NCBI GenBank assembly: GCA_049890295.1 | Contig: JBMHBP010000016.1 | Span: 1-49,488 of the forward strand | From: GCA-2862585 sp049890295 | Lineage (GTDB): Bacteria > Bacteroidota > Bacteroidia > Flavobacteriales > UBA7312 | Reading direction: 5' to 3' | Length of the DNA stretch: 49,488 nt | Shown here: piece by piece, positions 25,382 to 34,068 of the stretch | Layout of the letters: every line of letters begins with the position of its first letter | Position numbering within the stretch: the first letter of the stretch is position 1 | Program-made: the position numbers and the translations under genes | The notes under the pieces: model-generated | What the model saw: the letters and a program-made list of their open reading frames with translations, nothing else | Database searches by the model: none | What the model was told of the DNA's origin: nothing

Positions 25382-25771
25382 ATGAACAACAAATCCTTTC
25401 TACTTTCTACACTATCAGGTACGATTACCTATTTTCTATTAGGATGGCTATTTTACGGAACTCTGTTCCCCGATTTGTACCCACCCTCTGAACAAAGTGA
25501 AACTTCATTAATTTTTATTTTTTTAGGTGGATTATTTTATGTAGCCATTTTTTCTCTTATTTACACAAAATGGGCTTCTGTAAGTACATTTAAAAGCGGA
25601 GCTTTTATAGGACTAGTTCTAGGCTTTTTATACAGTCTAAGTATGAATTTTTACATGTTCTCGACTAAAGCACTTGACATTGAGCATTTTATAACTGATG
25701 TGTTAGTAGCTACTGTTTCAGCAGCTATTATGGGTGGAGTCGTTGGACTGACAATTGGAAAGTCTGAATAA
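25382..25771 (+). CDS. small integral membrane protein, unknown function
   Basis: The 129 residues form four hydrophobic segments (about 5-27, 42-61, 70-93 and 103-125). The first loop holds the polar sequence FPDLYPPSEQSET and the second helix ends in YTKW. Glycine-rich helices (SAAIMGGVVGLTIG) are typical of small membrane proteins. I recognise it only as the kind of conserved hypothetical common in Flavobacteriia and see no functional motif. It is the last gene of the plus-strand block and ends just before a strong hairpin. Confidence 0.75.
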   Translation: MNNKSFLLSTLSGTITYFLLGWLFYGTLFPDLYPPSEQSETSLIFIFLGGLFYVAIFSLIYTKWASVSTFKSGAFIGLVLGFLYSLSMNFYMFSTKALDIEHFITDVLVATVSAAIMGGVVGLTIGKSE

Positions 25772-25781
25772 GCCCTTATTT

Positions 25782-25820
25782 AAATATGATTGCTTTTTAA
25801 TGAGCAATCATATTTTTTTT
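25782..25820 (+). terminator. strong intrinsic terminator shared by convergent genes
   Basis: A perfect 13-base-pair stem (25782-25794 with 25803-25815), an 8-base loop and a run of T residues after the stem on the plus strand. It ends the membrane protein transcript. The stop codon of the convergent ubiD gene lies inside the stem; on the minus strand only three T residues follow, so it is a weaker terminator in that direction. Confidence 0.9.
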
Positions 25821-27595
25821 GTTGATTTTTTGATTATTAGCTCTGCCTTTTTCAAAACTTCTGCAGGCATTTCAAGTTGGGGAGCGTGATGGGGTTTTAC
25901 ACGTGCGTCTATAATGGGAATATCACATGACCAGTGCTTTTTCTCTATTTTTTCATTTAAGCCAGAAATATCTTCAGCGGGGTTGGAACGCGTAAAGGTG
26001 ATCCATAACCAATTGGAGATATCTTGGGCAACAAATTCAGCATCATCCACTATGGTTATGAGTGCGACACCCTCTAATTGCATTTTTTCTAGATCAGAAA
26101 TCAATACTGTTAAGTCATCCCCTTCTATAATTAAGACACCAGGCATTCCTAAAGAGGCGTTTCGTACAGATTTAGGAAACTTAAATTTAGAAATATCTTT
26201 TATTAACTCTCGTTTTTGATTACCAACAGCCGCCATTACTACTTTTGACCCTTGATTAATATCACCTTTACTACTATAATCTAAGGTATCGATAGTTGTT
26301 TTCGTCTGAAAATGTATGTCTCTTGACCAATCCACTCTTTCAAGAAAATGCTGAAAGAAATCAAATTCATTTTGAACATCTAAGCTGGAATTATCTTCTT
26401 GTGCTACAATGAATAGATATTTGGCTAAACTTAACTGGCCTTTACCTAATATATGATTAGCAATCGTTAATAATTCTTGAGGTTGTTTCAAGGCTTGAAA
26501 TGGTGTGTAACGTTCACTTCCAATAGCTAATAAGAGGGGGTGAACGCCTGCTTCATCAACCGCATTAACAGCCTTAAGACCAGGTATTTCAGTGGACATT
26601 ATACCATCAGTTATATCGTGAATTAAAGCACCAAATTGACTATCCTCTTGAGGTGGTCGACCAACTACAGTAAATGGCCAAATTGCATTTTTACGAGCGT
26701 AAACCTTATGAACTTTCATTACTGGAAAATCATGCGTCAAGCTGTAATACCCTAAGTGATCACCAAAAGGACCTTCGGGTTTTACATCATCAGAATTTAT
26801 TTCTCCACAAATAACAAAATCTGCATCTGTAGATAACACATATCCATCAACTTCTTTATATCTAAAATTTCGTCCTCCCATTATACCAGCAAAAGTTAAT
26901 TCACTCATACCTTCTGGTAATGGCATTACTGCAGATAATGTATGGGAAGGAGGACCACCAACAAATATGCTTACCTTCAATGGCTGACCTTTTTTATTAG
27001 CATTTGTTTGATGAACGCCTATTCCCCTGTGAATCTGATAATGTAATCCTATTTCTTTATTAGTTTGATAATCATTACCGGCTAGCTGAATACGGTACAT
27101 TCCTAAGTTAGAGTTCATCACTCCTGGCTTATCAATATCTTCTGAATAAACCTGAGGTAATGTAACAAAGGGTCCACCATCCATCGGCCAACATTGTACC
27201 TGAGGAATATCTTCTATTGAGATTTCTTCAAAGTTATGTGAACTCCACTTTTTAAGTGGTAAACTATTTGGAGCTGTTAGAAGAGCTGAGAAATACTTCA
27301 ATGGATTTTTAAAGCCTTGCATAGGATCGGCTTTTAAGGATACTAAATCTTTAACTACTTTAAGATTATGACGAAATATAAATCGACTTTGTTCCAATGT
27401 GGCGAATAAATTTGAGACAGCCTGAAATTTACTCCCTTTTACTTTTTCAAATAATACTGCTTTCTTGTAATCCTTAAAAGCTAATTGATGAATTGCTGAC
27501 ATCTCTAGAAACGGATCTACTTCTTCCTTAATGCGAATAAGCATTCCATTTTTTTCTAAGTCTTGAATACAATCATTTAATGTTTTATAAGCCAT
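25808..27595 (-). CDS. UbiD-family decarboxylase (prenylated-FMN dependent)
   Basis: A non-oxidative decarboxylase of 595 residues. The sequence has the UbiD layout: GIHRGIGVHQTN-type prFMN-binding segment (HYQIHRGIGVHQTN), GGPPSHTLSAVMPLPEGMSE, CGEINSDDVKPEGPFGDHLGYYS and VVGRPPQEDSQFG. The EGPFGDH stretch contains active-site acids. In Bacteroidota such enzymes are often assigned to menaquinone synthesis, where they remove the ring carboxylate, but the substrate cannot be deduced from the sequence. The cofactor partner UbiX is not in the window. It lies immediately downstream of the gltA terminator. Confidence 0.92.
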   Translation of the reverse strand: MAYKTLNDCIQDLEKNGMLIRIKEEVDPFLEMSAIHQLAFKDYKKAVLFEKVKGSKFQAVSNLFATLEQSRFIFRHNLKVVKDLVSLKADPMQGFKNPLKYFSALLTAPNSLPLKKWSSHNFEEISIEDIPQVQCWPMDGGPFVTLPQVYSEDIDKPGVMNSNLGMYRIQLAGNDYQTNKEIGLHYQIHRGIGVHQTNANKKGQPLKVSIFVGGPPSHTLSAVMPLPEGMSELTFAGIMGGRNFRYKEVDGYVLSTDADFVICGEINSDDVKPEGPFGDHLGYYSLTHDFPVMKVHKVYARKNAIWPFTVVGRPPQEDSQFGALIHDITDGIMSTEIPGLKAVNAVDEAGVHPLLLAIGSERYTPFQALKQPQELLTIANHILGKGQLSLAKYLFIVAQEDNSSLDVQNEFDFFQHFLERVDWSRDIHFQTKTTIDTLDYSSKGDINQGSKVVMAAVGNQKRELIKDISKFKFPKSVRNASLGMPGVLIIEGDDLTVLISDLEKMQLEGVALITIVDDAEFVAQDISNWLWITFTRSNPAEDISGLNEKIEKKHWSCDIPIIDARVKPHHAPQLEMPAEVLKKAELIIKKSTKKI

Positions 27596-27599
27596 GGTA

Positions 27600-27607
27600 C
27601 AAAAATA
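27600..27607 (-). promoter_or_regulatory. possible -7 element of ubiD inside the gltA terminator tail
   Basis: On the minus strand TATTTTTG matches TAnnTTTG and stands four bases before the UbiD start codon, overlapping the T-run of the terminator. No TTTG is visible at the -33 position. If used, the transcript would be leaderless. Confidence 0.3.
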
Positions 27608-27633
27608 AAAAAAGGGTGCCTTTCGAACACCCT
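27604..27633 (-). terminator. intrinsic terminator after gltA
   Basis: Arms AGGGTG (27613-27618) and CACCCT (27628-27633) close a 9-base loop and are followed on the minus strand by seven T residues. It lies about 25 bases beyond the gltA stop and ends about eight bases before the UbiD start. Confidence 0.85.
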
Positions 27634-27658
27634 ATTTTTTATTAAAACTAATAAAATT

Positions 27659-28945
27659 CTACCTTTTATCAATTGGCTTATACAATCGCATTGGATTACC
27701 AGTGTATACTTGTCGGGGTCGACCAATTGGTTCATTGTTTTCTCTCATCTCTTTCCATTGAGCAATCCAACCAGGTAATCTACCCATGGCAAACATTACA
27801 GTAAACATATCTGTAGGTATACCTAATGCTCTGTAAATTATTCCTGAATAGAAGTCTACATTGGGATATAAACCTCTCGAAATAAAATAATCATCTTTTA
27901 GGGCTATATCTTCAAGTTGTTTAGCTATGTCCAGTACAGGATCCTGAACGCCTAATTCGTTTAAGACATCATCTGCAGCCTTTTTAATAATAGTTGCTCT
28001 TGGGTCAAAATTTTTATAAACTCTATGCCCAAAGCCCATAAGTCTGAATGGATCTGACTTATCTTTGGCTTTCAAAATATACTTTTCAATATTACCCCCA
28101 TCATTTTTAATACTCTCCAACATTTCAATCACAGCCTGATTAGCTCCTCCATGTAATGGCCCCCATAGCGCGGCAATACCGGAAGAAACTGATGTGTATA
28201 AACTTGCGTGTGATGAACCGACAATTCTTACGGTAGACGTGGAGCAATTTTGTTCATGATCAGCATGTAAGATTAATAATTTATCTAATGCTTTTGCAAC
28301 AACAGAATTTACATGATACTCCTCAGTAGGAAGTGCAAACATCATTTTCAAAAAATTAGAACAGTAGTCTAGTTTATTAGTTGGGTAAATGACTGGCTGT
28401 CGCATTCTATTTTTATAACTCCAGGCAGCTAGTGTTGGTAATTTAGCTAATAGTCTAATAATTGTCCCATTTACCTTTTGACTTGAACGATTTGGATCTA
28501 GTGATTTAGGGTAAAATGCTGTTAGTGAAGATACTAATGAGGATAACACCCCCATAGGGTGTGACATTGATGGAAAACCATCTAATATGGATTTTACATC
28601 TTCATGAACAAGCGTGTGGCTTGTAATCTCATTCTTGAAACTTTCTAATTCGGATTGACTTGGTAATTCTCCATAGATTAATAAATAAGATACCTCAATA
28701 AAACTTGATTTTTCAGCTAGCTCTTCTATTGAATATCCTCTATATCTAAGAATTCCTTCTTCACCGTTTAAAAAAGTAATTGCACTTTGAGTAGAACCAG
28801 TATTTTTAAACCCTCTATCAAGTGTTATAAGTCCAGATTCACCTCTTAATCTACTAATATCAAGAGCTTTTTCATTTTGTGTTCCTTCTATAACAGGTAT
28901 TTCGTAAACTTTTCCATTATAATGTAATTCGGCTTTTTCTGACAT
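27659..28945 (-). CDS. gltA: citrate synthase
   Basis: It condenses acetyl-CoA with oxaloacetate at the entry to the citric acid cycle. The 428 residues have the type II layout: an N-terminal beta-rich domain (AELHYNGKVYEIPVI), then ILHADHEQNCSTSTVR with the first catalytic histidine, ALWGPLHGGANQAVIEML with the second, GFGHRVYKNFDPRA, and DFYSGIIYRALGIP with the catalytic aspartate. The FNRSTVR-like serine-threonine segment and length are normal. Its ATG lies one base after the eno stop, so the two are coupled. A clear terminator follows. Confidence 0.97.
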   Translation of the reverse strand: MSEKAELHYNGKVYEIPVIEGTQNEKALDISRLRGESGLITLDRGFKNTGSTQSAITFLNGEEGILRYRGYSIEELAEKSSFIEVSYLLIYGELPSQSELESFKNEITSHTLVHEDVKSILDGFPSMSHPMGVLSSLVSSLTAFYPKSLDPNRSSQKVNGTIIRLLAKLPTLAAWSYKNRMRQPVIYPTNKLDYCSNFLKMMFALPTEEYHVNSVVAKALDKLLILHADHEQNCSTSTVRIVGSSHASLYTSVSSGIAALWGPLHGGANQAVIEMLESIKNDGGNIEKYILKAKDKSDPFRLMGFGHRVYKNFDPRATIIKKAADDVLNELGVQDPVLDIAKQLEDIALKDDYFISRGLYPNVDFYSGIIYRALGIPTDMFTVMFAMGRLPGWIAQWKEMRENNEPIGRPRQVYTGNPMRLYKPIDKR

Positions 28946-28946
28946 A

Positions 28947-30239
28947 TTATTGATTTAAAAACTTTAATGATTTCCCTTTATAAACGGCATTAGAACCTAG
29001 CTTTTCTTCTATTCTTAGTAATTGGTTGTATTTAGCCATTCTATCCGAACGAGAAGCAGAACCCGTTTTAATTTGTCCTGTGGATAAAGCTACAGATAAA
29101 TCAGCAATTGTAGTGTCGGCTGTTTCACCTGAACGATGACTCATTACTGAGGTATAGCCGTTTTCATGAGCTAAATTGACTGCTTGTATAGTTTCCGTTA
29201 GTGTTCCAATTTGATTGACTTTAACCAAAATTGAATTAGCAACCCCGTTATCTATACCTTTAGATAATCTAGTTGTATTGGTAACGAATAAATCATCTCC
29301 AACCAATTGAACTTTATTACCAATAACATCGGTTAATTGTTTCCAGGCTTGCCAATCGTCTTCATCTAAACCGTCTTCAATAGAAAGAATTGGGTACTTA
29401 TTAACCCATTCATTCCAATAACTTACCATATCTGATGGACTTAGTTTGTCTCCAGTAGACTGATGAAAATGGTAAACGTTTTCATCAGCATTGTAGAACT
29501 CGGATGCGGCTGCATCCATTGCAATAAAAATATCTTCTCCAGGTCTGTAACCTGCTTTTTCTATGGATTGAAGAACAATTTCTATTGCTTCTACATTTGA
29601 ACCTAGATTGGGTGCAAAACCACCCTCATCACCAACATTAGTAGATAACCCTTTATTCTTTAATACTGTCTTTAAGTGATGAAAAACCTCTGTTCCCATT
29701 TGTAAAGCCTGACTGAATGAATTTGCCCCAACTGGCATTACCATAAACTCTTGAAAATCGATGCTATTATCAGCATGTGAACCACCGTTTAAGATATTCA
29801 TCATTGGTATTGGCAGCATACTAGCTGATGAGCCTCCTAGATTCTCATATAAAAACATATTATTTTCCAAAGCTGAGGCTTTAGCTACTGCTAGAGAAAC
29901 AGATAACATGGCGTTTGCTCCTAAATTAGATTTATTATCAGTTCCATCTAATTCAATCATCGCCATATCAATTGATTCTTGATCATTTACTGACATCCCC
30001 AATAAACGATCTGAAATAACTGTGTTGACATTATTTACCGCTTTCAGCACTCCCTTTCCAACATAAGTGGATGTATCTCCATCTCTCAACTCAACCGCTT
30101 CATACTTTCCAGTAGATGCTCCAGAAGGCACTGCTGCTCTTGCTAGAAAGCCGTTTTCAGTTAACACATCAGCTTCAACTGTAGGGTTTCCTCTTGAGTC
30201 TAATATTTGTCGAGCATGTATTGATGCTATTTTAGCCAT
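28947..30239 (-). CDS. eno: enolase
   Basis: It converts 2-phosphoglycerate to phosphoenolpyruvate in glycolysis and may also associate with the RNA degradosome in some bacteria. In the 430 residues I see ARQILDSRGNPTVEADV at the start, the substrate loop AVPSGASTG, NVGDEGGFAPNL, the metal ligands in AMDAAASEFY, SIEDGLDEDDW and VGDDLFVTN, the catalytic lysine in LVKVNQIGTLTET, and the MSHRSGETADTTIAD loop. The carA stop overlaps its start by 8 bases. Confidence 0.98.
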   Translation of the reverse strand: MAKIASIHARQILDSRGNPTVEADVLTENGFLARAAVPSGASTGKYEAVELRDGDTSTYVGKGVLKAVNNVNTVISDRLLGMSVNDQESIDMAMIELDGTDNKSNLGANAMLSVSLAVAKASALENNMFLYENLGGSSASMLPIPMMNILNGGSHADNSIDFQEFMVMPVGANSFSQALQMGTEVFHHLKTVLKNKGLSTNVGDEGGFAPNLGSNVEAIEIVLQSIEKAGYRPGEDIFIAMDAAASEFYNADENVYHFHQSTGDKLSPSDMVSYWNEWVNKYPILSIEDGLDEDDWQAWKQLTDVIGNKVQLVGDDLFVTNTTRLSKGIDNGVANSILVKVNQIGTLTETIQAVNLAHENGYTSVMSHRSGETADTTIADLSVALSTGQIKTGSASRSDRMAKYNQLLRIEEKLGSNAVYKGKSLKFLNQ

Positions 30240-31347
30240 TATTTTTATGTTCTTTTATTAGGTTAACAAAATGATCAAATAGATATCTTGAATCATGTGG
30301 ACCTGGTGATGATTCAGGATGATATTGGACAGAAAAGGCATTTTTATCATTAATTTTAATTCCTTCTACTGTATTATCGTTTAAGTTAATGTGTGTGACT
30401 TCAACTTGAGGATGATTTTCTATATCTTCAGCATTGACTCCAAAACCATGATTTTGTGAAGTCACCTCACATTTAGAGGTCGATAGATTTTGTACTGGGT
30501 GATTTATTCCTCTATGGCCATTATGCATTTTGTAAGTTCCAATTCCTTCAGAAATAGCTAAGGCTTGATGACCTAAACATATTCCAAAAACAGGATACAT
30601 TGTCTTAGTTATCTTTTTTACATTTTCTATGACATCAGGCATTACTGAGGGGTCACCTGGTCCATTTGACAAAAAATATCCATCTGGTTTCCAAGCTTGT
30701 AATTCTTCAAAACTTGTATTGAATGGAAAAACTTTTAGGTAACAGTCTCTCTCTGAAAGGCACTTAAGAATATTTCTCTTTACACCAAAGTCTAAAACTG
30801 CTACTTTATAGCTGGCACTTTCATCTCCAAAAAAATATGGTTCAACAGTGGATACTTTATCGCATAATTGTAACCCATTCATTGAAGGAACTGTGCTTAA
30901 CTTCTCTTTTAAAATTGAAATATCGGTGGTATCAGATGATATGATACCGTTCATAGCTCCTTTATCCCTAATATGTCTAACTAATGCCCTTGTATCAACA
31001 TCAGAGATAGCTACCATTTCTTGATCTTCAAAATAATCTTGAATAGATTCATCGGCGTCAGGACGAGAAAATTTTACGTTATAATTTTTACAAATCAAGG
31101 CAGAGATTTTCATTTTATCTGACTCAATCTCTTCTTTGTGAATACCATAATTTCCAATGTGTGCATTGGTAGTGAGCATAATTTGCCCAAAATAGGAAGG
31201 GTCAGTAAATATTTCCTGATATCCTGTCATTCCTGTATTAAAACAAATCTCACCTGAGGCTGTCCCTATTTTGCCAGCAGATTTTCCATAAAATACGGTC
31301 CCATCTTCTAACAACAATACTGCATCCGACTTACTTTTATACTTCAT
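30232..31347 (-). CDS. carA: carbamoyl-phosphate synthase small (glutaminase) subunit
   Basis: It supplies ammonia from glutamine to CarB for carbamoyl phosphate, needed for arginine and pyrimidines. The N-terminal domain carries LEDGTVFYGKS and FNTGMTGYQEIFTDPSY. The class I amidotransferase domain has the nucleophile cysteine in GICLGHQALA (residue 257 from this start), the HNGHRGINHPV segment and the catalytic histidine-glutamate pair in QYHPESSPGPHDS. I chose MKYKSKSD (371 residues). An ATG two codons earlier is possible, but the longest frame would start at a TTG inside the preceding terminator T-run. carB is not adjacent. Confidence 0.95.
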   Translation of the reverse strand: MKYKSKSDAVLLLEDGTVFYGKSAGKIGTASGEICFNTGMTGYQEIFTDPSYFGQIMLTTNAHIGNYGIHKEEIESDKMKISALICKNYNVKFSRPDADESIQDYFEDQEMVAISDVDTRALVRHIRDKGAMNGIISSDTTDISILKEKLSTVPSMNGLQLCDKVSTVEPYFFGDESASYKVAVLDFGVKRNILKCLSERDCYLKVFPFNTSFEELQAWKPDGYFLSNGPGDPSVMPDVIENVKKITKTMYPVFGICLGHQALAISEGIGTYKMHNGHRGINHPVQNLSTSKCEVTSQNHGFGVNAEDIENHPQVEVTHINLNDNTVEGIKINDKNAFSVQYHPESSPGPHDSRYLFDHFVNLIKEHKNNG

Positions 31348-31360
31348 TTTCATAATACCC

Positions 31361-31395
31361 AAAAAAAAGGGATAACACGAAAAACGCTTACCCCT
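31361..31395 (-). terminator. terminator at the end of the ribosomal gene run
   Basis: Arms 31388-31395 and 31368-31375 form an 8-base-pair stem with one G-U pair and a 12-base loop, and eight T residues follow on the minus strand. It lies 34 bases past the rplQ stop and 8-14 bases before the possible carA ATG codons. Confidence 0.85.
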
Positions 31396-31428
31396 TTAAA
31401 TTAACAATAAAAAGAATGACACAAAATA

Positions 31429-32022
31429 TTACTCACTCTTTTCTTCCTTATCTTCAGCGTTTTCTGATTTTTTGTCTTCAACTGAAGAATCTGACTCTTC
31501 AGTTTTCGCTTCAGCTACAGCTTCTGTATTTTCAACTTCTTCTGTTACTGTTAAATTAGTATTTACACTTTCAGCAGTTTCAACTGTCTCTTCAGCTTTT
31601 TTACCACCTCTTGATCGTCTTGTAGATTTAGCTTTTTTCTTAGGCTTATCAGTGGTATATGTTGTATTGTAGTCTACTAACTCAATGATACACATTTCAG
31701 CATTATCTCCAAGTCTATTGCCGGTTTTTAATATACGAGTATAACCGCCATCTCTTTCAGCAACTTTTGAAGCTACATCACCGAATAATTCAGTAATAAC
31801 TTCTTTTTGTCTCAAGTGACTAAATACGATTCTCCTAGAGTGCGTAGTATCTACCTTTGATTTAGTAATTAAAGGCTCAACAAATTTTCTTAGTGCTTTC
31901 GCTTTAGCAACAGTTGTTTTAATCCGTTTGTGTTCTATTAGAGAACAAGCCATATTAGAAAGCATAGCTTTTCTATGTGCAGCTTTACGCCCTAAGTGAT
32001 TAAATTTCTTACCGTGTCTCAT
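31429..32022 (-). CDS. rplQ: 50S ribosomal protein L17 with acidic tail
   Basis: L17 binds 23S rRNA near the exit-tunnel side of the large subunit. Residues 1-120 are the normal domain (MRHGKKFNHLGR, HKRIKTTVAKAKALR, the GGYTRIL and ELVDYN segments). A tail of about 75 residues follows: first basic (PKKKAKSTRRSRGGKK), then rich in glutamate, threonine and serine with no hydrophobic core, so it is probably disordered. Escherichia coli L17 has 127 residues; longer forms are known in Bacteroidota. It is the last gene before the terminator and starts a few bases after rpoA. Confidence 0.96.
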   Translation of the reverse strand: MRHGKKFNHLGRKAAHRKAMLSNMACSLIEHKRIKTTVAKAKALRKFVEPLITKSKVDTTHSRRIVFSHLRQKEVITELFGDVASKVAERDGGYTRILKTGNRLGDNAEMCIIELVDYNTTYTTDKPKKKAKSTRRSRGGKKAEETVETAESVNTNLTVTEEVENTEAVAEAKTEESDSSVEDKKSENAEDKEEKSE

Positions 32023-32026
32023 TTTA

Positions 32027-33019
32027 TTATTCCTTATCTAAGTTATATTTGGCAATATCCATTCCAAAATTAAGCCCTTTAACTAAAACCATTTCTTCAA
32101 GTTCTGTTAATGATTTCTTACCAAAGTTTCTAAATTTTAAAAGGTCTGATTTTTTGAAAGAAACTAGCTCTCCCAATGTTTCTACTTCTGCAGTTTTTAA
32201 ACAATTCAATGCTCTCACGGAAAGTTCTAAGTCAACAAGCTTAGTTTTCAATAACTGTCGCATGTGTAAAGTATCCTCATCAAACTCGTGTGTGTTTTCA
32301 GATTCAGTTTGTTCAAACGAAACATTTTCATCTGCAAAAAGCATAAAATGCTGAATAAGAATTTTAGCTGCTTCAGTTAAAGCGTCTTTTGGATGAATTG
32401 AACCATCTGTTATAATTTCAAAAACTAATTTTTCGTAGTCTGTTTTTTGCTCAACTCTGAAGTTCTCTACGCTAAACTTTACATTTTTAATTGGCGTAAA
32501 TACTGAGTCAATAAAGATAGTTCCAAGTGGAGCTGATGCTCTTTTATTTTCTTCTGAGGGAACATACCCTCTTCCCTTTTCAATAGTTAGTTCTAAATCA
32601 AGGTTTACTGATTTATCTAAATTACAGATTACTAACTCAGGATTTAATACCTGGAAAGAGGCTAAACTTTTTCCGATGTCACCAGCAGTAAATTGTTCTT
32701 TACCACCAAAACGAACAGTAACTTTTTCTGAGTTCTCATCTTCGATTTGTTGTTTTAATCGAATTTGCTTAAGATTAAGAATCATTTCTGTTACATCTTC
32801 AACAACACCTGAAATAGATGAGAACTCATGTTCAACACCTTCTATTTTGATAGATGTAATTGCAAAGCCATCAAGAGATGATAATAATACTCTTCTTAGT
32901 GCATTACCTATAGTTAGTCCATATCCTGGCTCTAAGGGTCTGAATTCAAAATTTCCATGTGAGTCTGTTGACTCTATCATGTATACTTTATCTGGTCTTT
33001 GAAAATCTAATATTGACAT
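32027..33019 (-). CDS. rpoA: RNA polymerase alpha subunit
   Basis: Alpha dimerises to nucleate RNA polymerase assembly and its C-terminal domain contacts upstream DNA and activators. The N-terminal domain (about 1-230) includes LEPGYGLTIGNALRRVLLSSL, and the C-terminal helix-hairpin domain (about 250-325) includes LELSVRALNCLKTAEVETLGEL and LRNFGKKSLTELEE-like sequence (KFRNFGKKSLTELEEM). The 330-residue length equals that of Escherichia coli. It lies between rpsD and rplQ as in the classical alpha operon. Confidence 0.98.
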   Translation of the reverse strand: MSILDFQRPDKVYMIESTDSHGNFEFRPLEPGYGLTIGNALRRVLLSSLDGFAITSIKIEGVEHEFSSISGVVEDVTEMILNLKQIRLKQQIEDENSEKVTVRFGGKEQFTAGDIGKSLASFQVLNPELVICNLDKSVNLDLELTIEKGRGYVPSEENKRASAPLGTIFIDSVFTPIKNVKFSVENFRVEQKTDYEKLVFEIITDGSIHPKDALTEAAKILIQHFMLFADENVSFEQTESENTHEFDEDTLHMRQLLKTKLVDLELSVRALNCLKTAEVETLGELVSFKKSDLLKFRNFGKKSLTELEEMVLVKGLNFGMDIAKYNLDKE

Positions 33020-33039
33020 ATCTAAGATTTATTTAATTA

Positions 33040-33642
33040 TTATTTAGAGTATAATTCGACAATTAATTGTTCCTTAATGTTTTCAGAGATCTGCTCTCTT
33101 TGTGGTAAAGCAAGTAGCTTACCAGCCATTAAGTCTGAATTCCATTCTACATACTCACATTTTTCAGTAGAATTCGTAAGTGAGTTTGAAATAACCTCTA
33201 GAGATTTTGATTTTTCTCTTACACCGATAGAATCGCCTACATTTAATGAGTATGATGGTATATTTACAACTGCTCCATTTACTGTGATATGGCGATGTGT
33301 TACAAGTTGTCTGGCTGCTCTTCGAGTTGGAGCAATTCCTAGTCTGTATACAATGTTATCTAATCTAACCTCACAAAGTTGTAATAATATCTCACCGGTA
33401 ATACCTTTTCTTCTTGATGCTTCTTGAAAAAGATTTGAAAATTGTTTCTCAAGTATACCGTATGTATATTTTGCCTTTTGTTTTTCAGCTAACTGACCGG
33501 CATATTCTGACTTTTTTGCCCTTCTGTTGTTACCATGTTGTCCTGGGCCATAATTTTTTCTTTCTAGTGCCTTGTCAGGACCAAATATTGGTTCATTAAA
33601 TCGTCTTGCAATTTTTGATTGAGGACCTCTATATCTTGCCAT
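33040..33642 (-). CDS. rpsD: 30S ribosomal protein S4
   Basis: A primary 16S rRNA binder that nucleates assembly of the small-subunit body and often represses its own operon. The 200 residues begin with MARYRGPQSKIARRF and contain the S4 RNA-binding domain near residues 90-155 (LCEVRLDNIVYRLGIAPTRRAARQLVTHRHITVNG). The N-terminal region has no zinc-binding cysteine set, so it is the C-minus form. It lies 20 bases before rpoA. Confidence 0.98.
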   Translation of the reverse strand: MARYRGPQSKIARRFNEPIFGPDKALERKNYGPGQHGNNRRAKKSEYAGQLAEKQKAKYTYGILEKQFSNLFQEASRRKGITGEILLQLCEVRLDNIVYRLGIAPTRRAARQLVTHRHITVNGAVVNIPSYSLNVGDSIGVREKSKSLEVISNSLTNSTEKCEYVEWNSDLMAGKLLALPQREQISENIKEQLIVELYSK

Positions 33643-33671
33643 TTTTTTGGGTGTTTATGCTTTGTTATAAA

Positions 33672-34055
33672 TTATACTCTTCTTCTTTTAGGAGGACGAC
33701 ATCCATTATGAGGTATTGGAGTAATATCAACTATTTCAGAAACTACAATTCCATTGTTGTGTAGTGTTCTTATAGCTGACTCTCTTCCTGCTCCAGGACC
33801 TTTAACAAATACTTTTACCTTTCTTAGACCTGCTTCGTACGCTCTGCCAGCACAATCTTCAGCAGCGGTTTGGGCAGCATATGGTGTATTTTTCTTAGAC
33901 CCTTTGAATCCCATTTTACCGGCTGAAGACCAGGAAATTACCTGACCTTGATTGTTGGTTAGAGAAATAATGATATTGTTGAATGTAGCTTGTATATGCG
34001 CTTGTCCAACAGCATCGACTTTCACAGTTCTCTTTTTCTGATTTGATTTAGCCAT
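33672..34055 (-). CDS. rpsK: 30S ribosomal protein S11
   Basis: A platform protein of the small subunit that contacts the Shine-Dalgarno region of 16S rRNA. The 127 residues contain HIQATFNNIIISLTNNQGQ, SWSSAGKMGFKGSKKNTPYAAQ and the C-terminal DITPIPHNGCRPPKRRRV, where the usual NG isoaspartate site is present (HNG). The gene follows rpsM by 13 bases. Confidence 0.98.
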   Translation of the reverse strand: MAKSNQKKRTVKVDAVGQAHIQATFNNIIISLTNNQGQVISWSSAGKMGFKGSKKNTPYAAQTAAEDCAGRAYEAGLRKVKVFVKGPGAGRESAIRTLHNNGIVVSEIVDITPIPHNGCRPPKRRRV

Positions 34056-34068
34056 AATGATGTATTAA

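Noticed and set aside
31348..31362. TTG start for carA
   Set aside because: The TTG lies in the T-run of the rplQ terminator, so the codon would not be reliably present in a carA transcript starting after it. Two ATG codons follow within 15 bases.
32676..33002. Plus-strand frame of 108 codons inside rpoA
   Set aside because: Antisense to a highly conserved gene; serine-rich low-complexity translation typical of a shadow frame.
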